Part shown: piece by piece, positions 1 through 11,960 of the stretch
Layout: each line of letters starts with the position of its first letter
Position numbering within the stretch: position 1 is the stretch's first letter
Source: Bettongia penicillata ogilbyi
Lineage: Eukaryota; Chordata; Mammalia; Diprotodontia; Potoroidae
Direction of reading: 5' to 3'
Assembly (NCBI GenBank): GCA_023548195.1
Contig: JAJHZJ010000414.1
Coordinates: forward strand, 1,292,001-1,356,000
DNA length: 64,000 nt
Program-made: the position numbers and the translations under genes
Notes under the pieces: generated by a model
Told to the model about the DNA's origin: nothing
What the model saw: the letters and a program-made list of their open reading frames with translations, nothing else
Database searches by the model: none

Positions 1-250
1 TCAGCTTGCCATGAACTTTTCTAGATTAAAACCATGCTGAAACTTGGGGATCATTGCTTTCTTTTCTTGATATTCAGCATCTCTTTAATAATTCAATCTA
101 GGACTTTTCAAGGAGTTGAAGTCAAAGTCATTATATCTGCCTGTTTTATAACAATACCACATGTTTATTCTTTGATACATTTGCAATCCCAAGTCTTTTT
201 TAGGCACATTTACAAAGAGATAATTATTTCTCATCTTCTATCTGTGAAAT

Positions 251-320
251 TGTACAATTATGTACAAATGCAATATGTACACAATTATGTGCCATCATGT
301 ACATACCTCTTATGTACATA
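251..320. repeat. Cluster of five TGTACA palindromes
   Basis: The hexamer TGTACA occurs at 251, 261, 276, 298 and 313 within AT-rich sequence. The last two extend to TGTACATA, which matches the Pumilio-type UGUANAUA pattern, but only if the plus strand were transcribed. No host transcript on that strand is known here. Most likely a low-complexity coincidence. Confidence 0.4.
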
Positions 321-972
321 AATCTAAGCTTCCTCCTCCTGAATGAAATTTGAATGATCACACTTGAGGCTTATCATTTCTCTAGACTAAGGTCTGCGGC
401 CCATTTACCAACAAAGTCTGGTCATAGGTCCTCTACCATCTTGGGAAACAGAGATGAAATGCTGCTCTATAAACACATACCTGAATGAGAAAACTCTAAG
501 GAAGTCAACTAATTCACGTAAGTGGATGGCAGGGAATGAAATCTCAGGACTGTGGTTTTGAACTCCCCTTATTTGCATGGTCTTACAAGAGTTCCTCTTG
601 AGGAGTGCACCATATTTCTTAATGATGGCTTGCTTTGCAGAGACAAAAGGATATGCCAAATCATCTGCAATAGGCTATGCCTGATGCTCCTGGCTCAATA
701 AAGAAGGAGGATCTGTCAGTTGCTATGGGCCCTTTCAGGTGTGCCTCTTGCTATTTCTTTATTTGCTGCTTCCTTCCATATTTGCACGCTTATGCTTTCT
801 ACTTCCCGGGATAATTTGATACTCCTCCCTTGCACAGTAGTGTGTGGCTTCTGCCAGTTCACACTAGCTGTCCAGCACCCAGGTATGTGCTTGAAGGAAC
901 ATATCAGGGATACATCACTGCCATGAATGACTCAGCCTCAGCAGGCCAGCAGGGAACGATGCTCTTAGAACA

Positions 973-1070
973 ATTATTCAATGCACAAGCACTTAGTAAG
1001 TTCTAGTGTGCCAGGAACTTTGCTAGCATACAAAGACAAAAATGAAATAGTCCCTGATTTGTCAGAAACC
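973..1070 (+). repeat. Fragment of an old mammalian interspersed repeat
   Basis: The stretch resembles the head of an old family seen elsewhere in this window (10553, 27165, 35560): a 'gtgccaggaactttgctag...acaaagacaaaaatgaaatag' type sequence, read across its variants. Short and degraded. Confidence 0.4.
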
Positions 1071-3128
1071 AATTAGATGATTAGAGGTAAAGAACTTGAG
1101 AAGAACCTTTCTCAGTAATCCTCCCCAAGTTCTTTAGAGATTTGAGGTCTTTGCTCACAGAAAACATACTTCTTTCCTAATCTTTTCTGCCTCTAATCCT
1201 GATTACCACCTTCCCTCCTCACTCATGGGTGCTCGGTCTGCTCCTGGAATTCCCTACCTCCCCACAATTACTTAAGTTGCATTTCTAGACATCTTTGAAG
1301 CATTTCTTCTCTTTACTGTGCACAAGGTCATCAGACTTCATTTACAATACCACAACTGTGGTGTTCATTCCTCACATACGCATTCAGAAGATACTCGTGC
1401 ATGTACAAATTGGAAAGGATGACTTAGGTAACCTTGAGCAAGTCATTCCGTATCTTTGAGTCTGTTTCCCCATATATGAAAGGGAGAAAAGTACCTTTTA
1501 CTTTCTGTTTCATAGGCACCCTGAGGATAAAAATGAGGCAGTAATTTGAGAGCACTTTGGGGGGAAACAAAGCACTTGGCAAACTTTGTGTATCATTAAT
1601 TGCGTATTGATCTTTTCAATAACAGCCATACAAACACAAAGCAATGACTGTAGAATGAACTTAGAAGAAGGACATCTCCCCTGCCCCTTCTTTCTCTCTC
1701 TCTCTGTCGAGATCATACGTACCACCAAGGAACTTACTATTATGGCTATGATGAATTCTTACTTTCACTTATGTGCTGACTAAACAGAAAGCCAAGTCTC
1801 ACGCACTGGTTTTAATTTACCTTTATCATCCCTGTTATCCTCTGCTCTGTTACCTCTTAATGAGCCACCAATTGGCAATTCTGTGAAGCCAAAGGAAAAG
1901 GCTTAGATAAACAGCTTGCTTAATGCAATGCTAGTCCCAGACACAGCTTCCTCCAAGGCCCAGAGAGTAGTTCTGGGATCTGAAATGAAAAGGCCACCCA
2001 GCTCTCACAAACCTGGGGTCTGGAATGTAGCATTGTGCTTATCCTGCCATCAAGGCTAAGAGAAGGCAGAGGTTGAAGGGGATGGAAAGGTCCTTTGTAG
2101 TGGCTTACAGTTTCTACAATGCTTTGAAGCTTATCACTCCACTCTCCTCTTGCAGAAAGCCTTTCCTAATTAAACTTATCTGATATTCATGACTACTTGA
2201 CTGAATCCTGAGCACTCAGTTTGCCTTCCATTAATCTACACAGGTTTCTGTGTTGTTCTGTGAGGATCCTTTGAGTCCCAATATCTTTCTAACATGGTCC
2301 GTGAGAGAGCAGAGTCACTGATGGCAAGGACAATGCAGTCTCAACTTAAGAGCTTTCCATGGGGAGAAACCCTATTTCCTCTTTCTTCTATACCCACCAA
2401 TGTCATATGTATTTGGGAAGTGGAGAAGAGGGCTGAGAGGCTAATTATGGTCTTTGCTGACTTGGGGCCTCAAGCATGCCATTCCTGCCCATTCCTGCCT
2501 TCAGTCTCCTTGCCATCTATACATCTATACATATAGATCTATACATCTATACATATGACATAATTATTCCCTGGGAAATTATGGAAACAAGATTTAGAGA
2601 ATTGCTGACCCTAAAATTCTTAGATGAGAAAAAGAAGCCTGGAACAGCACCAGGATCTCTGATTATTTCTATACCTCCATTTTGTCCCAGTCTCCTCAGA
2701 ATTCACATCTTTAACTCTGGGTCCTGTCAGTCAGATCAGTTCTATAACCATGGACCAATCAGCACACTGGTTTTTCTATTTCTACATTTTATATTCCTAC
2801 CTTTATTCAGAGAGAAAAACTGAAGTAAAGAAACGTAACCTGGGGCTAAGGAGATTAAATGAAAGGATCCTGTGGGAAATACACGCAAGCACTTTACTAA
2901 GATTTTGAAAATCTCATCCAAAAGGGATAAGAGTAACTCAATGGACTGGGAAGCATTCGTTATCAATAAACTATATGATTTCTGGATTCTGGAATTAAAA
3001 TGTATTTTAGATGAAGAGGGCCCTGAACTGAAGAAATGGGGCTCTATGATCTGTTTCTTCCCCCCAGGGCAATTACCAATGGCTAAGTGCCAGAAATCTG
3101 GGCATAATCTCAACATCATAAAACTTAC

Positions 3129-3292
3129 TTCTGCATCCACTCAATAATCTTCTTCTTTGTTCTAAGCTGTGGCAAGGTATATTTTTCTTCTCCATCTTTA
3201 AAATATTTCAGTGTAGGGAACCCTGAGATCTGATATCGTTCTGCAGTAGCCTTGTTGACAGTGGCATCAACAGCCGCAAGGACCCCTGGACT
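3129..3292 (-). CDS. PDIA5: PDIA5 exon J (second catalytic domain, cis-Pro half)
   Basis: A 164-nt exon with acceptor CTATTCCAG and donor GTAAGT. It encodes SPGVLAAVDATVNKATAER then YQISGFPTLKYFKDGEEKY and TLPQLRTKKKIIEWMQ, plus two bases of an Asn codon. It matches human about 328-380 but is one residue longer, with an extra Glu in the KDGEEKY turn. SGFPT is the cis-proline loop. This one exon covers what exons F and G share in the first domain. The next exon, which should open the third (CPHC) domain, was not found in 1-3128. Confidence 0.96.
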
Positions 3293-3870
3293 CTGGAATA
3301 GGGAAAGAAAACTGTGGGTCAAAGTATCAGGCACAGAGCTGCTAAGATGACAGATGAATCTCCCCTCAGCGGCACATAGCCAGAGCACGGACATCTCTCT
3401 GGAGAGTCGCCTGTCAGTCAGACTCATGGATACCATTGAAAGTACTGTCCCCATCCGCTTCTAAATAAGATACCCAGATGAAACTTTTAAACACACTCTA
3501 CTAAAAGCAGATGGAACCTTGTCTCCAAGCTTGAAGGCCCTAGGGGAAAAAAAGGTGGGACAATGACATGCCATTAGTGATTTAAATTCCAGGACCAAGG
3601 TAACTCAGGCACTCAGAAGAATAAGGGAACATCTCATCACTATGTTTCCAGTTCAGACAGAATGTGTATTCCTCACTGTTCCAAGAGACTACATGTGGCC
3701 AACAATGATGTACTCTGGATGACGTGTACTAAAGAGATGAAGGGAACAGGAAAACAACTAAATAATCTGTTGAGGTAAGTTACTTTTATGATTCCATTTA
3801 TTGCTGACTTCTTAAAAAAGGGGTTAGGAGATAAAGGGGTGGGGGAGAGAGAGAGAGAAAAGGCACTTAC
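3293..3870. other. Intron I/J, 578 bp
   Basis: A short intron between exons I and J. It has a G/GA-rich stretch at 3838-3860 (a polypyrimidine run on the coding strand, immediately downstream of the exon I donor). No repeat or other element recognised. Confidence 0.7.
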
Positions 3871-3941
3871 ATCAGCTGCTCCATGGAGGGCCTCAGCTGC
3901 ACTCTCAAACTCAGGCTTCATCTTCTTACAATGTCCGCACC
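3871..3941 (-). CDS. PDIA5: PDIA5 exon I (second active site, CGHC)
   Basis: A 71-nt exon with acceptor TTTTTATACAG and donor GTAAGT. It completes the Trp codon and encodes CGHCKKMKPEFESAAE then ALHGAAD (human 305-327). CGHC is the canonical redox site of classical PDI domains, with the usual Lys-Lys and the helix-kinking Pro after it. The exon has the same boundaries as exon E relative to the thioredoxin fold: phase 1 inside Trp at the start, phase 0 at the end of the helix. Confidence 0.96.
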
Positions 3942-5566
3942 CTGTATAAAAAGCGGAGGTGGGCCAGGTACTGAGAACTTAGCTCCATGGTCTGCCCTAG
4001 ACATAAAGCCAACCTTCCTGTTCCCAGAAATGGTGGCAAAGGAAGAAAGAAGGAAGCACCAGTACTAATCAATGAGACTTATCCAGTCCAAGTCCCAAGA
4101 CTCTGGGATGGACTGAGTGAAAGTGCTCTTCTGTTCCTATGGCACTGAATGATACAGGAAAAAGTCTGTGATGTTAGAGACTTGAAAGGTTTGGAGAAGA
4201 GAATACATACTGTCCTAAAATAAAAATCTAGTGGGGATGACTTGGCATTTTCTTGTACTTTGTTGCCCTACGGATACAGCCCTTTGTTCTGCCACTGTGG
4301 CAGAATGTGTAATGACTCCCTACGTATTGTGTAAAAAGTTTTCATAGTTCACTTATAAGGACATTGCTCAAGCAGTGGTGGTATCTCCTACGAGGTTAAT
4401 TCTTCACTTCATCCTGAGCTGCTCCATTAGCATCCTATAGTGGACAATCAATCAAGTACATATGATGGTTAAGTCTTATACCCATGCACTTACTCTGGAG
4501 TCAGCCTTTAAGAAGGAGAGCAAAGACAAAAGAGCACTAAGCAGAAGAGCTGGGAGGCTGAGGAAGAGAAGCTGGCTGGACACAGGCATTGTTCCTTGGA
4601 GGGAAGCCTGAATATTCCTGTGGTGAGCTCCTGGACCATGCCTCCAGGACTCAGTCACTGAGTTTCCAGACCAACTGGAAACTGGGAAGCAGTGAGCACA
4701 GAGTCAAAAGGACGACTAAAATCCAAACTTACGGACTGCGCAGGCTCAGGAAGGGGTGCTGACTCCCTAGTGATCAGTCTCTTCCCTTAAAGGGAAATTC
4801 CAACACAAGGAACACGCAGCCTAAATCTAAAAGACCGCACAGGTGCCTGGAGGGGCGGTACTCACTGCGGAGGAAAAGTTCTCTTCAACGTTTTATGTTT
4901 ACTTTAGCGTAAGTCCTTTGCTTTTTTTGGTTAGGGTAAATAAAGTCAGCCCTACGCTTAATGTTTTGTTAGTTTAATGTTTCCAGAGGAGCTATAGGCC
5001 CTTTCCCCTTTTCTGTAGACACCCAAATATGCTCTAAATTCTGATCTTCTCCGGAGAAATCCTGGACGGGGCCAAGAGACAAAGAGACAGAACTACTGAA
5101 AAGCCCCTGACACCACCTTTATAAACTCAGACCGTTGGCTTTAGGCAAAAAAACATATATTCACACCTCAAATGACTACACAGGGATATGGAATCTGTTG
5201 TGTGTGAAAAGGAGCCTCTCACCAACTCCAAAGGTCCTGTACTTTGCCTCTCTACTACACCTGAAAGTGGCCAGAAATCATGCATGAACATTTAACGTGG
5301 TCTTTTATACTGCCATGTAGTGATGATCTGTGAACTGCTGTTATTCTGATAACGAGTGCTTTCTTGCTGTTTAGTGGGAGAGCTGAAAGAAGGTGTCAGG
5401 GTGAGGGGAGGGCTACGAAAGCACACAGCTCGCTTGCCATCCTTACACTATGGAGAGCTGGTGAGATGGAGAGTTCAGAAAGTACTTCACTACACTTAGG
5501 ACAAAGTTTGTTACCCAGAAAGATCTGATATTTCCTTGACACGTTAAGGACCCTACGTTCTGTTCT
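3942..5566. other. Intron H/I, unique stretch
   Basis: About 1.6 kb of intron with no recognisable repeat, RNA or coding potential. Short open frames here look like chance. Confidence 0.5.
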
Positions 5567-5621
5567 CGTTCTCTCTCTCTCTCTCTCTCCCGCCATCTTT
5601 CTTTCTCCCTTTCTCTCTCTC
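5567..5621 (+). repeat. CT-rich low-complexity tract
   Basis: An uninterrupted (CT)n run at about 5570-5590, followed by CT-rich sequence to 5621. Confidence 0.85.
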
Positions 5622-5975
5622 AACAGAGGTTAAGCGACTTGCTCAAGTTCATGCAGCCAGTAAGGAGGCTGGATTTGAACTAAAAGACTTGGTGGTGAAG
5701 CAGATAGAGGGCAGGACCTAGGGTCAGGAAGATGCATCTTCATGGGTTAAAATCTGGCCTCAGACACTTACTGTGTGATCCTGGGTCAGTCCCTTCCCCT
5801 ATTTGCTTCAGTTTCCTCATGAAGGAAATGGCAAACCACTCCAGTATTTTTGCCAAGAAAACCCCAAAAGGGGTCACAAAGAGTAGGACATGACTGAAAC
5901 AACTGAACAATAACCACCTCCTGACTCCAGGACTATCACTCTATCCCCTGTGCTATCTAGCTGTCTCGAACCCTA
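5622..5975 (+). repeat. MIR fragment split by a SINE
   Basis: 5622-5690 and about 5925-5975 read as two halves of one MIR-type element: 'gaggttaagcgacttgctcaa' through 'ctgtgctatctagctgtct'. The tRNA-headed SINE at 5690-5922 sits between them. Confidence 0.65.
5690..5922 (+). mobile_element. tRNA-headed SINE with RTE/BovB-like tail
   Basis: Head with 'aggtcaggaagatgc' and 'cctcagacacttactgtgtga', then 'aaatggcaaaccactccag' and 'gccaagaaaaccccaaaagg', ending in a GAGTAGGACATGACTGAAAC tail. The tail resembles the 3' end of RTE/BovB LINEs, which suggests RTE-driven mobilisation. Typical marsupial SINE; family name not asserted. Confidence 0.75.
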
Positions 5976-6053
5976 CATTGCTAAGAATTCATTATAGCTC
6001 ATCAAAAACCAAAACAAAATAAAAAATCCCCCATATACCAAGATTAACCCACT

Positions 6054-6056
<3 letters not shown>

Positions 6057-6096
<40 letters not shown>
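6057..6096 (+). repeat. (AC)20 microsatellite
   Basis: A perfect dinucleotide run of twenty AC units. Confidence 0.97.
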
Positions 6097-6098
<2 letters not shown>

Positions 6099-6199
6099 CT
6101 CGATCATAAAAACTTCTTTCTTGGCCTTTTCTGAACAATTGGCTTTGATTTAAAAAGACCTCTGGCTCCCTTTCCTCTGTGGAATATACCCATTTCTTT

Positions 6200-6430
6200 C
6201 CCAACACAGAATGACGACTCATTTTCAATTTCTCAAATCCTGAGCAGGGACTCCTTCAGGAGTGCTTTCTCAGTCCCATCAATTATTAGCAATCTCCCAG
6301 ACAAATCATTCTGTATATATTTTATGTTTATTTATCTGCATACATGGTATTTGGCCTCAGTGGAATAGAGATATCTCTTTTGTCTTTGTACCCATCACCT
6401 AAGGCAAGGCATAGGTGAGTTGAATTGACA
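6200..6430 (+). repeat. L2 3' end fragment
   Basis: Reads like an L2 LINE 3' region: 'cagtcccatcaattattag', 'atattttatgtttatttatc', 'gtctttgtacccatcacc', ending near 'ttgaattga'. Confidence 0.65.
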
Positions 6431-6519
6431 CCTGCCTGTCCCACCTTGAGTCTGTGAGACTTCTACCCATTTCTTCTCTCAACACAAGAGGACAAGCCCT
6501 GCTCTCCTACATTGTAGGG

Positions 6520-6600
6520 TTTAAACTGAGATAATAAATATGGAAAAGAATTTGTAGACTATAAAGCTTAACATAAAAGCAGAAAAGCTATTAATAGCTC
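6520..6600 (+). repeat. SINE tail fragment
   Basis: Matches the 3' part of a local SINE type: 'gagataataaatatgg', then a short 'ctattaatagct' end. 5' truncated. Confidence 0.5.
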
Positions 6601-7834
6601 TTATACCTCATCCCCACCTTAATTCACCTTCCTTGGGAACATGATAGTTCAATGGCAACAAGGTCACATAAGGAATTTCACCCTCACCAAGGACAAAATA
6701 GCCTTAACATGGGGAAATTGGGAAGCCAAGGGAATTGCCCAGTTTCTAAGGGCTCATTACTAAATTCTTCCTACTGACAAACTAGTGGGGCAGAAATTTT
6801 TAGGGTATCAAAAATTCATCACCAATCTACAGACACTGCCAAGGTTGGCACAGATAGAAACAAACCCTCAGGGGTTTCCTGAATTCCTGACAGCACCAAA
6901 ACAATGCCTCTTCCCAAATAGGGCCAAGTGATAGGAATGCCCCCAGCAATCAACACTGAGGGTGTAACAGATGAAATGGACAGTAGAATCAATGTGGGAG
7001 AGGAGGAAGGGAGGGAGAAAGGGAAGGAGGGAGTAAGGAAGGAAGGAAGGAAGGAGAAGAAGCCAGGCTGCTAAAAAAGCAAGGTGCATAAAGCAGGGAG
7101 ATATGGAGTTGGACAGCATAGAGATCCCAGTCTCAAAGAGACAAGGTACCTCAGGAACGTCTCACTATAACTGAGACAACAAGGTTTCTGCTCTCCATCA
7201 CAGACTTTAATGCACAGAAAATGAATGATACACGGCTATTGCTGAGAAAGGGTTACTATATGACAAGATCATTTCTGAAGAGGAAGCTGACTTGCCTCTA
7301 ATCATGTAACCAGTCCACAGAGCTGGGATCTGAAACCTTGGGTTTTATCTCCAAATATAGTAGCTGCCTCTTGGGAAGTGCCTGGTCTAACAGGCTATGC
7401 AAAGATGCCCTGGAGTCTTTTAGGGAAAAAAGCACACGTATGATATACATAGAGACAAACAAGGACAGAACAAATGACTTCTAATTGAAGATGTTTGGAA
7501 AAGTTGGGGTGACCTGAATGACTAAAGTTGGGCAGGCCTAAACTAAAGTTTTCCTGGAAGAAGTATTTCAAGGACCTACCATTTGCAGCAGAGACTGTTG
7601 GAGAAACACATCTGGTCTAGAGAATTTAGGAAAACTGACCACACTTAATAAGCATGCCTGAAGGATTGTCTAGAACCACACAAGCCTCTGCCAAGCATCG
7701 TGGAAGCTTTTCATTGTGGAATAGTACACTTCCCTGTCCTTCCCCTAGGTACCTCTCTCTGTCATGACTTGGGTTCTCCCATCCTTCTCTCTCCCCACCC
7801 CCCCTCACCATATAATCAGAGGGCTCATAAATCA
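6601..7834. other. Intron H/I, unique stretch with purine-rich tract
   Basis: Mostly unique sequence. A GGAA/GA-rich low-complexity tract lies at about 7005-7066. A weak MIR-like trace may be present near 7275-7345. Nothing else seen. Confidence 0.5.
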
Positions 7835-7985
7835 TAGTTACAGGTCTAGGGCTGGAGACAACTTTAGAGATCACCTAATCTAATCCTTTTATTTTATGGA
7901 TGAGGAAACCAAGGTCCAAAGTTGTAGGGCTGGGATCAAAACCAAGGTCCTATGACCCCAATGTCAATACTCTTCCCACTACATA
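7835..7985 (+). repeat. MIR-like element
   Basis: Has the MIR/MIR3 signature 'ggatgaggaaaccaaggtcc' preceded by 'agagatcacctaatctaatc'. Degraded and without its 5' head. Confidence 0.65.
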
Positions 7986-8789
7986 TTAAAGGGGAAGAGA
8001 AAGATGTATAGCTTTCAAAATTATTAGCTAGGGTACAAAAAAGTCATCTCTACTATTCTGAAGGTGAAAAGACCAAAGAAAACCCTGCCTCTAACATAAG
8101 ACAAAATTGCCTCTAGCATATTCCTAAATATACCTGGTGCCTTAACAAGAGCAGGGGGAAAAACCTCAGGAAAAGAGAAGAAAGGACTAGAAGAGTATCT
8201 ATATGGAATGAGGAAGATTCCAGAAGGCATTCTGGAATACAGAAGGTCAAATGACATCTTATGGATGTAACAAATACCACAGGGTAAATCAAGGTGACAG
8301 TCTATTTCAGCAAAATTTCCTGGAAATAAACACTTGTCTCTACATAGTAGATAGCTTCCAATTTATGAACAGATTGTGTTCCAAAAGTTTGTAAAGGACG
8401 CTATTTGGAACCTGGCATGAATATTCTTATTCAAATAATGCTTTGGTTTCAGTCCCCACACGAATCTACAGAAACCCATTTACTCCATCAAGTATCCAAA
8501 TTGTTCAAATGCTATTTCTCTGGAGAAATGCATTCTGCATTCAACTTTTGACACCAGGGATACATTTCCCTCTGCTGGAAGCAGTAACAGGGAACCTCAG
8601 GGCAGGGATAAGAATGAATGAAAAAGCATTTGTTGGGTGCTTACCATATGCTAAGATTCAAAGAAAACTAAGGAACAATGAAGCAGAAGACTATTCGAAT
8701 TGGAAGGGACCTCGGAACTTATCAATTTGTTAACTCTTTACATCACCACATGTGCATTTGAAAAGTTATATCTTTATGCTTTCATACAT

Positions 8790-9025
8790 GATATAGTGGA
8801 AAGAATGCTGGATTTAGTATTAATATAAGAACACCTGAGTTCAAATCCTTACTCTGACATTGAGCAGCTGTGTGACTGTAAGCAAGCCATTCCTATATCT
8901 CAGTTTTTCATCTGTAAAAAGGAGACAATGATTCTTATATCACCAAACAAAAGCACGGGGAAAGTGCTTCCCCCAGGAAAGGTTTTAAAACGCTGTGTAT
9001 AAATGTGAGCTATTATTATTACTTA
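8790..9025 (+). repeat. tRNA-headed SINE, CORE/MIR-like type
   Basis: Head 'atagtggaaagaatgctgga' and 'acacctgagttcaaatcc', middle 'gagcagctgtgtgactgtaa', tail 'gctattattatt'. Separated from the previous repeat by about 800 bp of unremarkable sequence that carries only a short old-repeat trace at about 8610-8670. Confidence 0.65.
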
Positions 9026-9785
9026 CTCTGCTTTCCTACTTTCCTTCCTTAAGCAAGGTATTCATAAGTAAAAAGTTGCCTATTTAGAATAAAGAAATTT
9101 TTATTGGTAATTCATTAAATAGAAATAGAATCAGGTCCCATCATTTTCCTGAAATAAGTTTTAAAATATCCACAAGAGAACAGATAGGCTAAGTTAAAAG
9201 GCTCCACCATGATTAATGGTTAGTGGAGACTCTGAGACCAATGGAGTCTTAGAAGTTATTAAGTCTTTTCTCCTGATGGTATGCCTAATAATACTGAACC
9301 CACATAGCAGAGAAAAGAATCTTTCTTACTTTAAGGAAACTATAGAAAGGGGGACTGCACAGCCTTCCCCCATCACCCATGGGTGCATGAGACAGTGAGG
9401 GATGAGTGACAAAGCCCTTGGTGTCAGCTGGTTTTGAGGAAGTCTAACAACATACAGCAATTGCCAACATCAACCTTATATATGAAATAAAATAATTAAA
9501 CTATATGTTCAAAGTTTGATTCAAGTGCTTCCTATGGGGATTTGACTGTGTAAGGGGAGGAGGATGATTGGCAGGAGGGTGTTCCGCCCAATTTTCTCTA
9601 AGATACAGCATGAATAGGTACTTCACCAACTCTTCTTTGGCAGGCCAGTGAAAGGCAGCACTCAGTCAGGGTGGAGAGAGAAACAATGAGGGGACTAGCT
9701 ATTCTCATCATGGGGGCATTTGCTACTTTTTTTTTTATTTACATATATATCTTATCACCTACTGGAAATTTCCAGTTGGAAGCTT
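9026..9785. other. Intron H/I, unique stretch
   Basis: No recognisable repeat, exon or RNA gene. Includes a short poly-T run near 9728. Confidence 0.5.
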
Positions 9786-10945
9786 TGCTGTTATCTTAAA
9801 CTCTACATCTAAAACTAAACTCATTAGCGTCTCCCCCAAAGCTGGCTCCCTCTCCAGATTCCCTTCTTTTATTAATAGCCTATCATTCTTCCAGTTATCC
9901 TGTCTCAGAAGCTTTTCCTTTGTTCCCAACAGCCAGTCATCAAGACCCTAATGACTTGTTCCTTCAACATGTCTCACACGAACGCTTTCCTTTTCACTCT
10001 TATTTCAGCTACCTAAATTTTTACCCTTATGCATACAGTATTGTAAAATTGTCTTAATTTATCTCTGCCTCCATTCTCTCCCCTTTATAAACTGAATTTG
10101 GAATCAGAAGGCATGAATGTGAATCCTTTCTCTGTGACTATCAGTGTGAGCTGTACTAAGTCTCAGCTTCTCCGGGTCTCACTTTCCTCATCTATAGAAT
10201 GAGAAATCTGGACGAGATGACCTCTGTGTTTCTTCTAAGTGCTAAATCATTGCCTCATCTTACAGACAGCTCCCAAATCAATCTTCCTCTGTCACTTCCT
10301 TGCAGTAAAATCTCCAGCCCTACTTGCTACAGGATAAAGCCTGTTATTCCTTAGCTTGCCATTTAAGGCTCTCCATACTTTGACAGCAGCCTCTCTTTCT
10401 TGCCTTATCTACCTACTAGACTCTTAAAGAAACCTGAATCTTAAACGATATTGGTCTATTATGTTTTCTAAATACATCATACTGCCTTCCGGCCTGAGCT
10501 CGCACAGGTTTCACACAGATTTGGAATGCCTCCTCCACGTCTTTCCAACGATCTGGATTCTATCAATCAATCAATGAGCAAGTACTCATCTGGTGCCCAC
10601 TCTAAGTCAATCGTTATGCTGACTGCTGGGGATACAAAGAACGAAACACTTCCTCTGCCATCTTTCAAGGCCCAGCTCCAATCCCACCTATTTCATGTAG
10701 TGATTCCCAGAGCATTATAGTCCTGGGGACCTCTTGCTTCTCAACTCTTGGAACTCATTCTCCAATGCTTCATTTAGCAGATAATCACAAACTGGTCTTG
10801 TGACTGTCCTTGTATTTCTGACTTGTTTCATGTGGGTAAGTCTTGTCCTTGCCTCCCAAAAGACTATGGACTCTTTGAGGGCAAGTACTATTTCTTATGT
10901 TTTCATAAGCCCCATTATGGTGCCCAAATACTTGATGGTTTAAAG
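9786..10945 (+). repeat. L2 LINE copy, interrupted
   Basis: L2-type 3' sequence in three pieces (about 9786-10090, 10263-10555, 10650-10945), with phrases such as 'ttaaggctctccatact' and 'aaggcccagctccaatccca'. A SINE with a 'gagatgacctc' end lies at 10093-10262, and a short old repeat head ('gctgggg atacaaagaacg' type) at 10553-10650. No open frame survives. Confidence 0.65.
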
Positions 10946-11339
10946 TATTTGATTTAACCTAAGTGACAGAGAAGTCAGAGAAGTACATTCTCCTAGCTCC
11001 TGCTCTCTTTACCCACAGTACTCGAGAAAATGTGTACAGCAATATTACCAAAATCTTAGATTATCTCAGTTTCCTTTTCTCCAATTTAGAAGTTACCCCA
11101 AATCACCTTGAGTCTGACACTTTTATGATGTCAAGTTTTTGTTTTTGCTTCCAAGAATCACTTCCAAGTATCTTAAACAAAAGAAATGGTAACTTATCTA
11201 TAAACTTCTACAAAGTTTCCAATGAATGGATGACAAGTCAATGAAGATGTTGACTCAGAGTTGGCGAGAAGCAAAGCTGAAAGGTTCTTTCCTTCCTCCC
11301 TATAGTGTGCTGGTCCTGGGCAGGGTGGGATAAAAACAT

Positions 11340-11960
11340 TACAATCTTATCACCAAAAGTTAGTAGAGTTATGAACTGGCAAGTCATTCTAGAAAGCAAT
11401 TTGGAACTATATCTATAAAGTCACGAATCTCTGCATAACCTTTGTTCTACATCCCAAAAACATAAAAGAGAAAAAAATCTATATGTACAAAAATATTTAT
11501 AGGTACTCTTTTTGTAGCAGTAAATAATTGTAAAATATAAGGGTGCTCATCAATTGGGAAAAGGTTGAACAAATTATGGTATATTATTGTGCTATAAGAA
11601 ATTATAAAAGGGAAAGTTTCAGGAAAAGCCTTGCAAGAACTGGATGAAATGAGCAGTTAAGTAAGCAGAATCAGAAGACAATTTATATAAAAACAATGAC
11701 ATTGCAGAGAAAAACAACTTTGAAGGATTTAAGAACTCTGATTGATGAAAAGGCCAACCATAATTCCAGAGTACAGATAATGAAGAATGTTACCCATCCC
11801 TGGAGAGACGTGAATGAAAGATCCCTTTATAGGACATGGCCAACATGGGAGTTTGTTTTCCTTGACTGTGTATATTTGTTGTAAGGGTTTTCTCTTTCTT
11901 TTTTTGTCTCCAATATGAGGGGGCAAGAGAAGGGAAACCCCTTGCTCCAACAACAAAATA
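11340..11960 (+). mobile_element. L1 3'-end fragment
   Basis: About 600 bp matching the end of marsupial-type L1 elements: 'gggtgctcatcaattggg', 'ttgaacaaattatggtatat', 'gtgctataagaaattataaa', 'gaatgttacccatccctgg'. Heavily 5' truncated and decayed. 10946-11339 before it shows nothing. Confidence 0.65.

Larger units (their letters stand above)
1..3128. other. PDIA5 intron after exon J, partial
   Basis: This is intron sequence downstream of exon J in transcript order. No further PDIA5 exon could be read on the minus strand. It is mostly unique sequence with a few worn fragments: a cluster of TGTACA hexamers at 251-318, an old repeat head at 973-1070, L2-like bits near 1195-1290 and 2150-2215, and a SINE tail near 1400-1510. 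A short ATACATCTATACA-type repeat lies at 2516-2560. Nothing else recognised. Confidence 0.6.

Noticed and set aside
1..3128. Search for the next PDIA5 exon (third CXXC domain)
   Set aside because: No minus-strand sequence with an APW-CPHC-type motif or the linker before it was found. It should lie left of the window.
3125..3454. 109-codon minus-strand frame as a separate small gene
   Set aside because: Its C-terminal half is PDIA5 exon J and the N-terminal part is intron read through the acceptor at 3293.
3673..3921. Minus-strand frame starting MKPEFESAAEALHGAAD as its own gene
   Set aside because: It starts inside PDIA5 exon I and continues into the intron past the GTAAGT donor.
6057..6096. 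(AC)20 as a regulatory Z-DNA element
   Set aside because: An ordinary microsatellite with nothing around it to suggest a function.
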